Shown piece by piece: positions 43,604 to 52,438 of a stretch of DNA of 64,000 nt. Source of the DNA: Micromonospora carbonacea (GTDB taxonomy: Bacteria > Actinomycetota > Actinomycetes > Mycobacteriales > Micromonosporaceae); the NCBI RefSeq assembly GCF_014205165.1, contig NZ_JACHMZ010000001.1, positions 2,020,001 through 2,084,000 of the forward strand, written 5' to 3'. The position numbers and the translations under genes were made by a program. Position 1 is the first letter of the stretch, and the number at the start of each line of letters is the position of its first letter. The notes under the pieces are model-generated. The model made no database searches and was not told the origin of the DNA. It saw only the letters and a program-made list of their open reading frames with translations.

Positions 43604-43651
43604 CCGACGGCGTCCCGCGGGCTGTGCGAGCAGCGCGCGGGACGCCGTCGG
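43604..43651 (+). terminator. 16-bp hairpin between secF and apt
   Basis: CCGACGGCGTCCCGCG (43604-43619) pairs perfectly with CGCGGGACGCCGTCGG (43636-43651) around a 16-base loop, 34 bases past the secF stop and 22 bases before apt. No T-run follows. It may end the secDF transcript or act as an attenuator for apt. Confidence 0.65.
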
Positions 43652-43673
43652 CCATGAAGGGAGACGGGCCGCC

Positions 43674-44240
43674 GTGACGGAGACGCACAGCGCCGGGGTA
43701 CGGGGAGACAGCGGCCCACGGGTCGCCGAGCTGGTCGCCAGCCGTGTGCTGGACGTGCCGGACTTCCCGAAGCCGGGCGTGATGTTCAAGGACCTGATGC
43801 CCCTCTTCGCCGACGGCGAGGTGTTCCGGCAGGTCGTCGACGGGATCGTGGCCCACCACGGGCGGGACGCGTTCGACGCCGTGGTGGGCATCGAGGCCCG
43901 GGGCTTCGTCGTCGCGGCGGCCATCGCGTACGCGGCGGGGGTGGGCGTGGTGCCGGTGCGCAAGGCGGGCAAGCTGCCCCGCCCCGCCTACTCGGCCTCC
44001 TACGCGCTGGAATACGGCGAGGCGACGCTGGAGGTGCACGAGGACGCGTTCACCGCCGGGCACCGGGTGCTGGTGGTCGACGACGTGCTCGCCACCGGGG
44101 GCACCGCCGAGGCCACCCTCGACCTGGTGGAGCGGGCCGGCGGCACGGTGGCCGGCTTCACGGTGCTGCTGGAGCTGGGGTTCCTCGGCGGGCGCGAGCG
44201 GTTGGCCCCGCGCCCCGTGCACGCCCTGCTGAGCGTGTGA
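43674..44240 (+). CDS. apt: adenine phosphoribosyltransferase
   Basis: 188 residues from GTG 43674 with GAAGGGAG upstream. It carries '[20 protein letters not shown]', the APRT N-terminal signature, '[16 protein letters not shown]', and the PRPP loop '[16 protein letters not shown]'. It converts adenine and PRPP to AMP. Its position between secF and the stringent-response gene is standard for actinobacteria. The N-terminus carries ~13 extra residues; translation from a later start cannot be excluded. Confidence 0.96.
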   Translation: MTETHSAGVRGDSGPRVAELVASRVLDVPDFPKPGVMFKDLMPLFADGEVFRQVVDGIVAHHGRDAFDAVVGIEARGFVVAAAIAYAAGVGVVPVRKAGKLPRPAYSASYALEYGEATLEVHEDAFTAGHRVLVVDDVLATGGTAEATLDLVERAGGTVAGFTVLLELGFLGGRERLAPRPVHALLSV

Positions 44241-44428
44241 GCCGCCGGGGCCTCGTCCCCCGTCTCGGCGTCGACGACCCGGGGCGTCGGGCCGGGGAGG
44301 GCGTCCGTGCCCGTCCGCGTGGCGCGCGGAGCGCCTGTTCGTGCCCCGGTGCCCGATTGGTGGCCCCGGCCGCCGGGCGGACCCGGTGGGGACCGTCCGG
44401 CGGAGCGGCGGGGCACCGTGCGTGCGGG

Positions 44429-44434
44429 TAGCAT
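44429..44434 (+). promoter_or_regulatory. putative -10 of the rel gene
   Basis: TAGCAT in the 289-base gap between apt and rel lies 96 bases before the rel start. The -35 region is not recognisable. The rest of the gap shows no gene. Confidence 0.35.
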
Positions 44435-44529
44435 TGCCCATTGCTGACCGGGCGGGTGACCGTCCGGGCGGCGCGAAGACCAGGCCGGCCGGACGGTCGG
44501 CGCATCCCCGGCGAGCGGTGAGGAGGCCG

Positions 44530-47025
44530 GTGTCCCACGATGTCGTCCCTCCGGTGGAGGGCACGGTGCACCCGACAGGCGACGCTGACGGTTCGGTGAC
44601 CGATCGGGGCGCTGACGCCCTGGCCGTGGCGGGTGGTGACGGCGCGGGCCCCGGGTCCGCCGACGGCGCGACGGCGGGTGCCGGGGCGTCGCTGTTCCCG
44701 GCCGACGCCGCCGACGATCCGGCGCAGCTCACCGGTGATCCCTCGCCGAGCGGCGGCTTCGCCCTCTCCAACGCGCCCACCGGGCGGCGGGTGCGGGCGA
44801 GGCTGGCCCGGTTCAACGCGCCCTGGCAGACCTCGCAGGTCAGCGAGGTGCTGGAGCCGCTGATCTCCAGCCACCGGGAGAACCACCCGAAGGCCGACGC
44901 GAAGTTGATCCAGACCGCGTTCGACACCGCCAACCGTTGGCACTCCGGTCAGTACCGCAAGTCCGGCGACCCGTACATCACGCATCCCCTCGCGGTGGCC
45001 ACCATCCTGGCCAACCTGGGCATGGACACCACGACGCTGGTTGCCGCGCTGCTGCACGACACGATCGAGGACACCGAATACACGCTCGACCAGATGAAGG
45101 TCGACTTCGGTCCCGAGGTGACGCTGCTCGTCGACGGCGTGACCAAGCTCGACAAGGTCAAGCTCGGCGACGCCGCGAAGGCGGAGACGATCCGCAAGAT
45201 GGTCGTGGCGATGGCGAAGGACCCGCGGGTCCTGGTGATCAAGCTGGCCGACCGGCTGCACAACATGCGCACCCTGTCCTTCCTGCCCGCGCCGAAGCGG
45301 GAGCAGAAGGCGAAGGAGACGCTGGAGATCCTGGCGCCCCTGGCGCACCGCCTGGGCATGAACACGATCAAGTGGGAGCTGGAGGACCTCGCCTTCGGCA
45401 CGCTGTTCCCGAAGCGGTACGAGGAGATCCTGCGCCTGATCGGGGAGCACCAGCCGCAGCGGGAGTCGCTGCTGCGTCAGGTGACGCAGAAGGTGGGCAC
45501 CGACCTGAAGGCCGCCAAGATCAAGGCGGAGACGACGGGCCGGCCGAAGCACCTCTACTCGATCTACCAGAAGATGATCGTGCGGGGCCGCGACTTCAAC
45601 GACATCTACGACCTGGTCGGGGTGCGGATCCTGGTCGACACGGTGCGCGACTGCTATGCCGCGCTGGGCGTGATCCACGCGAACTGGCAGCCGGTGCCGG
45701 GCCGGTTCAAGGACTACATCGCGATGCCCAAGTTCAACATGTACCAGTCGCTGCACACGACGGTCATCGGGCCCACCGGCAAGCCGGTGGAGATGCAGAT
45801 CCGCACGTACGCGATGCACCGCACCGCCGAGTTCGGCATCGCCGCGCACTGGAAGTACAAGGAGCACAAGGGCACCCAGATCGTCGGCCCGCCCGCGCAC
45901 ATCGACGAGATGACGTGGCTGCGCCAGTTGCTGGACTGGCAGCGGGAGGCGGCGGATCCGAGCGAGTTCCTCGACGCGTTGCGGTTCGACCTGTCGAGCC
46001 AGGAGGTGTACGTCTTCACCCCCAAGGGTGACGTGATCCCGTTGCCGACGGGGTCGACGCCGGTGGACTTCGCGTACGCGGTGCACACCGAGGTCGGGCA
46101 CAAGTGCATCGGGGCGCGGGTCAACGGCAAGCTGGTGCCCCTGGAGTCGACGCTGTCCAACGGCGACGTGATCGAGATCTTCACGTCGAAGTCCGACACG
46201 GCCGGGCCGACCCAGGACTGGCTGGGTTTCGTGAAGAGCCCCCGGGCTCGCACCAAGATCCGGCAGTACTTCAACAAGGAGCGGCGTGAGGAGGCGATCG
46301 AGGCCGGCAAGGACTCGATCGTCAAGGCGATGCGCAAGCAGGGCATGCCGTTGCAGCGGATGCTCACCTCCGACGCGCTGATGGCGATCGCCCGGGACCT
46401 GCACCTGGCCGACGTGGCGTCGCTCTACGCGGCGGTCGGCGACAGCCAGGTCTCCGCGCAGTCGGTCGTGCAGAAGCTGATGGCCGCGTACGGGGGCGAG
46501 GAGGGCGCGGCGGAGGACATCGCCGAGACCGCCGTGGCCACCCGGCCGCCGCGCAGTCGGCAGAGCAGCGCCGACCCGGGCGTGGTGGTGCGGGGCGTCA
46601 GCGACGTCTGGATCAAGCTGGCCCGCTGCTGCACGCCGGTGCCGCCCGACTCGGTCTTCGGGTTCGTCACCCGCTCCGGCGGGGTCAGCGTGCACCGCGA
46701 CGACTGCGCCAACGCCGAGGACCTGCGGGCCCAGGCCGAGCGGGTGGTCGAGGTGAGCTGGAAGCTCACCTCCGCCTCCACGTTCCTGGTGGCCATCCAG
46801 GTGGAGGCCCTCGACCGGCACAAGCTCCTCGCCGACGTCACCCGGGTGCTCTCCGACGAGCGGGTCAACATCCTCTCCGCGACCGTCACCACCACCCGCG
46901 ACCGGGTGGCCGTGAGCCGGTTCAGCTTCGAGATGGCCGACCCGAAGCACCTGGGGCACCTGCTGGCCGCCGTCCGCAAGGTCGACGGGGTGTTCGACGC
47001 CTACCGGGTCACCTCGGGCTCCTGA
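44530..47025 (+). CDS. relA: bifunctional (p)ppGpp synthetase/hydrolase (Rel/SpoT family)
   Basis: 831 residues from GTG 44530; the N-terminal ~95 residues are disordered and a shorter start such as GTG 44554 is possible. The HD hydrolase domain is intact ('[16 protein letters not shown]', '[13 protein letters not shown]', '[12 protein letters not shown]'). The synthetase has '[20 protein letters not shown]' and '[15 protein letters not shown]'. TGS ('[20 protein letters not shown]'), zinc-finger-like '[11 protein letters not shown]' and ACT domains follow. It makes and degrades the alarmone in response to starvation. A strong convergent terminator follows. Confidence 0.97.
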   Translation: MSHDVVPPVEGTVHPTGDADGSVTDRGADALAVAGGDGAGPGSADGATAGAGASLFPADAADDPAQLTGDPSPSGGFALSNAPTGRRVRARLARFNAPWQTSQVSEVLEPLISSHRENHPKADAKLIQTAFDTANRWHSGQYRKSGDPYITHPLAVATILANLGMDTTTLVAALLHDTIEDTEYTLDQMKVDFGPEVTLLVDGVTKLDKVKLGDAAKAETIRKMVVAMAKDPRVLVIKLADRLHNMRTLSFLPAPKREQKAKETLEILAPLAHRLGMNTIKWELEDLAFGTLFPKRYEEILRLIGEHQPQRESLLRQVTQKVGTDLKAAKIKAETTGRPKHLYSIYQKMIVRGRDFNDIYDLVGVRILVDTVRDCYAALGVIHANWQPVPGRFKDYIAMPKFNMYQSLHTTVIGPTGKPVEMQIRTYAMHRTAEFGIAAHWKYKEHKGTQIVGPPAHIDEMTWLRQLLDWQREAADPSEFLDALRFDLSSQEVYVFTPKGDVIPLPTGSTPVDFAYAVHTEVGHKCIGARVNGKLVPLESTLSNGDVIEIFTSKSDTAGPTQDWLGFVKSPRARTKIRQYFNKERREEAIEAGKDSIVKAMRKQGMPLQRMLTSDALMAIARDLHLADVASLYAAVGDSQVSAQSVVQKLMAAYGGEEGAAEDIAETAVATRPPRSRQSSADPGVVVRGVSDVWIKLARCCTPVPPDSVFGFVTRSGGVSVHRDDCANAEDLRAQAERVVEVSWKLTSASTFLVAIQVEALDRHKLLADVTRVLSDERVNILSATVTTTRDRVAVSRFSFEMADPKHLGHLLAAVRKVDGVFDAYRVTSGS

Positions 47026-47051
47026 GCCGCCCGGGAAAGCCCGCACACGAC

Positions 47052-47081
47052 AGCGCCCGCCGGCGGTGACCGGCGGGCGCT
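47052..47081. terminator. bidirectional terminator between rel and cyclophilin genes
   Basis: AGCGCCCGCCGG (47052-47063) and CCGGCGGGCGCT (47070-47081) form a 12-bp perfect stem with loop CGGTGA. An outer CGCACACGAC/GTCGTGCG pairing extends it. It lies between two convergent genes. Confidence 0.8.
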
Positions 47082-47107
47082 TCGTCGTGCGGGGGCGGGG
47101 CGGGCGG

Positions 47108-47947
47108 TCAGCCCTGCGCCTCGCTCATCGTCATCTTCTCGATGACGATCTCCTTCTTGGGGTGGCCGCCGCCGGCCTGCTTGGCGTACGCGCCGTCGTC
47201 GCCGGCCTTCGCCACCTGGTTGACGATGTCCATCCCGCCGGTGATGGTGCCGAGCACCGTGTAGTTCGCGTCCAGCGGCGAGTCGCCGTAGACGATGAAG
47301 AACTGGCTGCCCGTGCTGCCCGGCTGCCCCGAGTTGGCCATCGCGATGACGCCCTCCGGGTACGGCGGGCGCTTGTCGGTCGGCAGGTTCTCCTCGGCCA
47401 TCCGGTAGCTTGGGCCGCCGGTGCCGTCGGTGTCCCGCCAGCCCTTGCCGGTGGCGCTCGGGTCGCCGCACTGGAGCACCTTGATGCCCTCGGTGACCAG
47501 GCGGTGGCACTTGGTGTTGTCGAGGAAGCCCTTGCTCGCCAGGTGGGTGAAGCTGGCGGCGGTGCACGGCGCGACGGACCGGTCGACCTTGGCGGTGATC
47601 GGGCCCAGGTTGGTGTCGAACGTCAGCGTCTGGGTGCCGGTGTTCGGTTGCTGGGCGGCCGGCAGCCCGACGTCCTTGATCTCCTTGGTCCGTTGCTCCT
47701 TGGGAACCTCGGTCCAGGTGCACTGCACGAAGCCGGGGGCGGCGGCGGTGTCCTGCTTCTTGTCGTCGTCGCCGCCGATGCTGGCGGCGAGCCAGACGGA
47801 GCCGGCGACCACGAGCAGCAGGGCCGCCCCGGCCCCGACGATCGCCTGCGTCTGCCGGCGCTTGCGGGCCCGGGCCGCGCGCTCGGCCATCTCCCGCTCG
47901 AGCCGGGCGCGCGCCGCCGCGCGCTGCCGCTCTCTGGTGGACGTCAC
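47108..47947 (-). CDS. membrane-anchored cyclophilin-type peptidyl-prolyl isomerase
   Basis: 279 residues from GTG 47947 with AGGAGG upstream. A highly basic N-terminus ('RERQRAAARARLEREMAERA') precedes a single TM helix (about 37-57) and an extracytoplasmic linker. The cyclophilin domain shows 'APCTAASFTHLASKGFLDNT', 'GSTGSQFFIVYGDSPLDANY' and 'VLGTITGGMDIVNQVAKAG'. It should assist folding of secreted proteins at the outer membrane face. A paralogue follows in tandem. Both Cys in the domain recur in the paralogue. Confidence 0.93.
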   Translation of the reverse strand: MTSTRERQRAAARARLEREMAERAARARKRRQTQAIVGAGAALLLVVAGSVWLAASIGGDDDKKQDTAAAPGFVQCTWTEVPKEQRTKEIKDVGLPAAQQPNTGTQTLTFDTNLGPITAKVDRSVAPCTAASFTHLASKGFLDNTKCHRLVTEGIKVLQCGDPSATGKGWRDTDGTGGPSYRMAEENLPTDKRPPYPEGVIAMANSGQPGSTGSQFFIVYGDSPLDANYTVLGTITGGMDIVNQVAKAGDDGAYAKQAGGGHPKKEIVIEKMTMSEAQG

Positions 47948-48014
47948 GGTCGATCCTCCTGGACTGTCTCGGGCGCGGCCGGTGCCGCAGGCTGTGGGGT
48001 GCGGGGGAGCCGGG

Positions 48015-48890
48015 TCAGCCGGCGCTGGGGCTGGCCGACGCGCCGCTGGGGGCCGGGGCCGGCGCGGTCGACGGCTCGCCGACGGTGAGGCTCTGGATCA
48101 CCACGTCGGTCTTCGGCTTGACCTTGGCTCCGCTCCCATTGTCCACGGTCGGCAGGGCACCGATCTTCGTGACCACGTCCAGGCCGCCGGTGACCTTCCC
48201 GATCACCGGGTAGGCCGGCTTGTCCGGGTCGAAGTCCTTGAAGAAGATCAGGAACTGGCTGCCGTTCGCGCCCGGCGGGTTGGCGATCATCGCCACCGTG
48301 CCCTTCGGGTACGCCGGGGGCTCGTCGGGCGCCGGGCTCGCCGACGGGCTGGCCTCGGGGGCGACCGGGACGTTCTCGTCGTAGAACGAGTAGGCCGGGC
48401 CGCCCAGCCCGGTGCCGCTCGGGTCGCCGCAGCGCAGCGCGCCCTCGGAGGTGATCTCGTGGCACTTCGTGTTGTCGTAGAAGCCCTTGCTAGCCAGGTG
48501 GGCGATGCTCGCCCCGGCGCACGGGGCCGACGCGAGGTCCAGCTCGGCGGTGATCGGGGCGCCCTGGTCGGTGGTGACGGTCAGCGCCCGGGTGCCGGAG
48601 GTCGGCAGGCCCTTGGTGGCCGGGGTGCCGACGTCCTTGAGGTTGGTGTTCGCGGTGGCGTCCTGCGGCGTCCAGAGGCAGACGTCCTCGGCGGCCGTGT
48701 CCTGCTTCGGGTCGCTGTCGAAGGCACCCAGCGCCCAGGCCGAACCGGCCACGATCAGCACGAGCACCACGGCGGCGCCGACACCGGCCTGGATCTGCCG
48801 CCGGCGTCTGGTCCGGGCGGCCCGTCGCGCCAGCTGCCGGTCGAGCTTGGCCCGCGCCAGTTTGCGCTGCCGGTCCCTGCTGGAAGCCAC
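48015..48890 (-). CDS. membrane-anchored cyclophilin-type peptidyl-prolyl isomerase, paralogue
   Basis: 291 residues from GTG 48890 behind GGGGAG. Same plan as its neighbour: basic N-terminus, one TM helix (about 38-56), and cyclophilin domain ('APCAGASIAHLASKGFYDNT', 'GANGSQFLIFFKDFDPDKPA'). An Ala/Pro/Ser insertion ('EASPSASPAPDEPPAYPKG') interrupts it, and an Ala/Pro/Ser tail follows. The catalytic-pocket positions are less conserved than in the other copy (QFLIFF instead of QFFIVY), so activity may differ. The tandem arrangement indicates duplication. Confidence 0.92.
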   Translation of the reverse strand: MASSRDRQRKLARAKLDRQLARRAARTRRRRQIQAGVGAAVVLVLIVAGSAWALGAFDSDPKQDTAAEDVCLWTPQDATANTNLKDVGTPATKGLPTSGTRALTVTTDQGAPITAELDLASAPCAGASIAHLASKGFYDNTKCHEITSEGALRCGDPSGTGLGGPAYSFYDENVPVAPEASPSASPAPDEPPAYPKGTVAMIANPPGANGSQFLIFFKDFDPDKPAYPVIGKVTGGLDVVTKIGALPTVDNGSGAKVKPKTDVVIQSLTVGEPSTAPAPAPSGASASPSAG

Positions 48891-49147
48891 CCGTGCTCCC
48901 CTTCCTCTACCCTGATGGTCACCGGCGGTCGGCGTCGCGCCCCGTCGGGTGCCACGTGCGCCACGCCACACGCCCGCCAGAGTGTACGGGTAGCGGCTGG
49001 GAAAGTGGTGTACGAGGTCCGGGCTGGCTTTATCGGAGTTGCTCACTGGGCCGCTGTGGCCACGGGGGCGGGTGGGCCGGCGCGGTCCGCCCGCCGCTGC
49101 GGCTAGGCTTCCGGTGCAGGCTAAGACAGCGACGGAAGGGGAGCGCC

Positions 49148-49867
49148 GTGCTCGTGGCGAGCTTTCCCGCGGACGCCTTCGGCACCAACTGCTACGTGGT
49201 GGCGACCGGGCCGGGGGAGCAGTGCGTGGTGGTCGACCCGGGCATCGGGGTGATCGACCGGCTCGACGCCGTCCTCGCCGAGCATCGCCTGCACCCCGCC
49301 GCCGTGCTGCTCACCCACGGCCACCTCGACCACACGTTCTCCGTCGCGCCGGTCTGCGGCGCGCGGGGCGTCACCGCGTACGTCCACCCGGAGGACCGCG
49401 AGCTGCTGGCCGACCCGGCCAAGGGGCTGTCGATGGACCTCCGGGGGCTCTTCGGCGGCCGGCTGCCCTACTCCGAGCCCGACGACGTCGCCGAGCTGAC
49501 CGACGGCGCGACCCTGTCGCTGGCCGGGTTGGAGATCACCGTCGACCACGCCCCGGGCCATACCGGCGGGTCGGTGCTGTTCCGGCTGCCCGGCACGGGC
49601 TCGCAGTGGGAGGCCGAGCAGGTCTGCCTCTCCGGCGACGTGCTCTTCGCCGGCTCGATCGGCCGCACCGACCTGTGGGGCGGCAGCATGCCCCGGATGC
49701 TCGCCAGCCTGCGCGACAAGATCCTGCCGCTGGCCGACGACACGGTGGTGCTGCCCGGCCACGGCCCCGCGACCACCATCGGCCGCGAGCGCGCGAGCAA
49801 CCCGTACCTCATCGAGGTGGCGGCGTCGGGCGACGCGCGCCCGGCCGCACCCACCCGCGGCCTCTAG
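49148..49867 (+). CDS. metallo-beta-lactamase-fold hydrolase (glyoxalase II-like)
   Basis: 239 residues from GTG 49148 with GGAAGGGGAG upstream. Metal-binding motif 'LLTHGHLDHTFSV' (HxHxDH) is followed by 'VDHAPGHTGGSVLF' (His), 'CLSGDVLFAGSIGRTDLWGG' (bridging Asp) and 'VVLPGHGPATTIGRE' (final His). This is the glyoxalase II/YcbL-like branch that hydrolyses thioesters such as S-lactoyl-thiols; the actinobacterial thiol would be mycothiol rather than glutathione. Its placement before hisS is common in actinobacteria. Substrate not proven. Confidence 0.9.
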   Translation: MLVASFPADAFGTNCYVVATGPGEQCVVVDPGIGVIDRLDAVLAEHRLHPAAVLLTHGHLDHTFSVAPVCGARGVTAYVHPEDRELLADPAKGLSMDLRGLFGGRLPYSEPDDVAELTDGATLSLAGLEITVDHAPGHTGGSVLFRLPGTGSQWEAEQVCLSGDVLFAGSIGRTDLWGGSMPRMLASLRDKILPLADDTVVLPGHGPATTIGRERASNPYLIEVAASGDARPAAPTRGL

Positions 49868-49918
49868 GCCGCGCCTCGACCTTTCCCGCGCCGCCGCGCG
49901 GGTGCTGAACGGAGCGTC

Positions 49919-51247
49919 ATGAGCAAGCCCACGCCCATCTCCGGCTTCCCCGAGTGGACCCCGGCGCAGCGGATGATCGAGCAGTTCGTGCTGGACCGGA
50001 TCCGCGCCACCTTCGAGCTGTACGGCTTCGCGCCGCTGGAGACCCGCTCCGTGGAGCCGCTGGACCAGCTGCTGCGCAAGGGGGAGACCTCCAAGGAGGT
50101 CTACGTGCTGCGTCGCCTCCAGGCCGAGGTTGACGGCCCGGCCGGCGACGACTCCCTCGGCCTGCACTTCGACCTGACGGTGCCGTTCGCCCGCTACGTG
50201 CTGGAGAACGCCGGCCGGCTCCAGTTCCCGTTCCGCCGCTACCAGATCCAGAAGGTGTGGCGGGGCGAGCGCCCGCAGGAGGGGCGCTACCGGGAGTTCC
50301 TCCAGGCCGACATCGACATCGTCGACCGGGACACCCTGCCCGCCCACTACGAGGCGGAGATGCCGCTGGTCATCGGCGACGCGCTGCGGTCGCTGCCGAT
50401 CCCGCCGGTGACCATCCAGGTCAACAACCGCAAGATCTGCGAGGGGTTCTACCGGGGCATCGGCCTGACCGACCCGGAGGCCGCCCTGCGCGCGGTCGAC
50501 AAGCTCGACAAGATCGGCCCGGCGAAGGTGGCCGAGCTGCTCGCCGAGACGGCCGGGGCGAGCGAGGCGCAGGCCAAGGCGTGCCTGGCCCTGGCCGAGA
50601 TCTCCGCACCGGACGCCTCGTTCGCCGACGCCGTGCGCGGCCTCGGGGTGACCCACCCGCTGCTCGACGAGGGCGTCGCCGAGCTGGTGGCGGTGGTGGA
50701 GACCGCCGCCGCGCACTCGCCGGGGCTGTGCGTGGCCGACCTGCGGATCGCCCGTGGGCTCGACTACTACACCGGCACCGTCTACGAGACGTCGCTGGCC
50801 GGCTACGAGCGCTTCGGCTCGATCTGCTCCGGCGGCCGGTACGACAACCTGGTCAGCGCCGGTGGCGCGTCCTTCCCCGGGGTGGGCATCTCGATCGGGG
50901 TGAGCCGGCTGCTCGGGCTGCTCTTCGGCGCGGGCGCGCTCACCGTGTCCCGCAGCGTGCCGACGTGCGTGCTGGTCGCGGTGACCAGCGAGGAGCGGCG
51001 GGCGGCGAGCAACGCGGTCGCCGACGCGCTGCGCCGCCGGGGGGTGCCCACGGAGGTCGCGCCGAGCGCGGCGAAGTTCGGCAAGCAGATCCGGCACGCG
51101 GAGCGGCGCGGCATCCCGTACGTCTGGTTCCCCGGCGTCGACGGGGCGCCCGACGAGGTGAAGGACATCCGCTCCGGTGAGCAGGTGGTCGCGGCGGCCG
51201 GCGAGTGGACCCCGCCGCGGGCCGACCTGTCGCCCCTGGTGAGCTGA
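49919..51247 (+). CDS. hisS: histidyl-tRNA synthetase
   Basis: 442 residues. Class II motifs: motif 1 in 'RIRATFELYGFAPLETRSVE', motif 2 'RYQIQKVWRGERPQEGRYRE' and 'FLQADIDIV', the HisRS-specific 'LRIARGLDYYTGTVYE', and motif 3 'GGASFPGVGISIGVSRLLGL'. A C-terminal anticodon-binding domain follows. It charges tRNA-His. This is a longer-branch HisRS variant with 'HFDLTVPFARYVLEN' intact. It starts at ATG 49919, 51 bases after the hydrolase, and may share its transcript. Confidence 0.96.
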   Translation: MSKPTPISGFPEWTPAQRMIEQFVLDRIRATFELYGFAPLETRSVEPLDQLLRKGETSKEVYVLRRLQAEVDGPAGDDSLGLHFDLTVPFARYVLENAGRLQFPFRRYQIQKVWRGERPQEGRYREFLQADIDIVDRDTLPAHYEAEMPLVIGDALRSLPIPPVTIQVNNRKICEGFYRGIGLTDPEAALRAVDKLDKIGPAKVAELLAETAGASEAQAKACLALAEISAPDASFADAVRGLGVTHPLLDEGVAELVAVVETAAAHSPGLCVADLRIARGLDYYTGTVYETSLAGYERFGSICSGGRYDNLVSAGGASFPGVGISIGVSRLLGLLFGAGALTVSRSVPTCVLVAVTSEERRAASNAVADALRRRGVPTEVAPSAAKFGKQIRHAERRGIPYVWFPGVDGAPDEVKDIRSGEQVVAAAGEWTPPRADLSPLVS

Positions 51248-51294
51248 GGGGACGCCGCGCGGGCGGGCGCTACTGGCGCGTACGGCGCGGAAGA

Positions 51295-51325
51295 CCTACG
51301 GTGGCGTAAGTTACGCCACCGTAGG
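51295..51325. promoter_or_regulatory. 31-bp perfect palindrome before the desaturase gene
   Basis: CCTACGGTGGCGTAA and TTACGCCACCGTAGG are perfectly complementary 15-base arms around a single G, ending nine bases before the GTG start. The size suits two overlapping TetR-family dimers. A hairpin role in the 5' leader is also possible. No repressor gene is adjacent. Confidence 0.75.
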
Positions 51326-51334
51326 GAGAACTTC

Positions 51335-52270
51335 GTGACCGCACTCAGCCAGACCGCCCTGCTCGTCGAGCTCGAACCCGTCGTGGCGAAGAACCTCGAC
51401 CGCCACCTCGCGATGGCGAAGGAGTGGTTCCCGCACGAGTACGTGCCGTGGAGCGAGGGGCGCACCTTCGACGGCCCGCTCGGTGGCGAGGCGTGGTCGC
51501 CGCAGGACTCGACGATCCCCGAGATCGCCCGCACCGCGCTGATCGTGAACCTGCTGACCGAGGACAACCTCCCCTCGTACCATCACCAGATCGCCACCCT
51601 CTTCGGCCCGGACGGGGCATGGGGGACGTGGGTGGGCCGGTGGACCGCCGAGGAGGGCCGGCACGGCACCGCCATCCGCGACTACCTGACGGTGACCCGG
51701 GCGGTGGACCCGGTGGCGCTGGAGCGGGCCCGGATGGTGCACATGACCGCCGGCTACACCAACTCGCACGACGCCTCGATGCTGCGCTCGCTGGCGTACG
51801 TGTCGTTCCAGGAGCTGGCGACCCGGATCTCGCACCGCAACACGGGCCGGGTGGCCGGCGACCCGGTGTGCGAGGCGCTGCTCGCCCGCGTCGCCGCCGA
51901 CGAGAACCTGCACATGGTCTTCTACCGCAACCTGCTCGCCGCCGCCCTGGAGGTGGCCCCGAGCCAGGCGATGCGGGCCATCGCCGAGGTCCTCGCCGAC
52001 TTCCAGATGCCCGGCGTGGGCATCGAGGGCTTCGCCCGCAAGTCGGTGGCGATCGCCCTGGCCGGCATCTACGACCTGCGGCAGCACCGCGACGAGGTGG
52101 TCGTCCCGGTGCTGCGCCAGTGGGACATCTTCAACGTGACCGGGCTGGACGCCGACGGCGAGGCCGCCCGCGACCAGATCGCCGCCCACCTGGACGCCCT
52201 GGAGACGCACGCGTCCCGCTTCGAGGAGAAGCGCGACGCCCGCGCCGCCCGCCTGGCCGCCGCCCGCTGA
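51335..52270 (+). CDS. acyl-ACP desaturase (soluble di-iron, DesA type)
   Basis: 311 residues from GTG 51335 with GGGAG upstream. The ferritin-like di-iron site is visible: Glu76 in 'LLTEDNLPSYH', EEGRH (106-110), Glu160 in 'SFQELATRISHRN', and DENLH (189-193). 'WSEGRTFDGPLGGEAWSPQD' is typical of actinobacterial stearoyl-ACP desaturases. It introduces a cis double bond in acyl-ACP using ferredoxin and O2. The long palindrome at 51295 covers the promoter or leader and implies tight control by a fatty-acid-responsive repressor. Confidence 0.93.
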   Translation: MTALSQTALLVELEPVVAKNLDRHLAMAKEWFPHEYVPWSEGRTFDGPLGGEAWSPQDSTIPEIARTALIVNLLTEDNLPSYHHQIATLFGPDGAWGTWVGRWTAEEGRHGTAIRDYLTVTRAVDPVALERARMVHMTAGYTNSHDASMLRSLAYVSFQELATRISHRNTGRVAGDPVCEALLARVAADENLHMVFYRNLLAAALEVAPSQAMRAIAEVLADFQMPGVGIEGFARKSVAIALAGIYDLRQHRDEVVVPVLRQWDIFNVTGLDADGEAARDQIAAHLDALETHASRFEEKRDARAARLAAAR

Positions 52271-52313
52271 CCCACCCCCCTCTGCCCCCTGCCCCCCCGG
52301 TCCCCGCCCCCGC

Positions 52314-52384
52314 GCGATCTTGCAGTTGGGGCCCCGGCAAAAGGCACATGACGCCCATCCTCGGGGCCGAAAGTGCAAGATCGC
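52314..52384. repeat. 71-base imperfect palindromic element
   Basis: GCGATCTTGCA (52314-52324) pairs with TGCAAGATCGC (52374-52384), and GGCCCCG (52330-52336) with CGGGGCC (52362-52368), around a 25-base loop. It lies between convergent genes and can serve as terminator. Its ends resemble a short palindrome frequent in related actinomycete genomes (from memory, not searched). Confidence 0.7.
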
Positions 52385-52438
52385 CGGGGAGGGGGTGTGG
52401 GGGAGGGGCGTGGGGGCAGGGGGTGGGGGTGGGGGTGG

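Noticed and set aside
44158..47046. A 962-codon minus-strand frame opposite the rel gene
   Set aside because: Same antisense artefact of high GC at third positions; the rel gene on the plus strand has all catalytic motifs.
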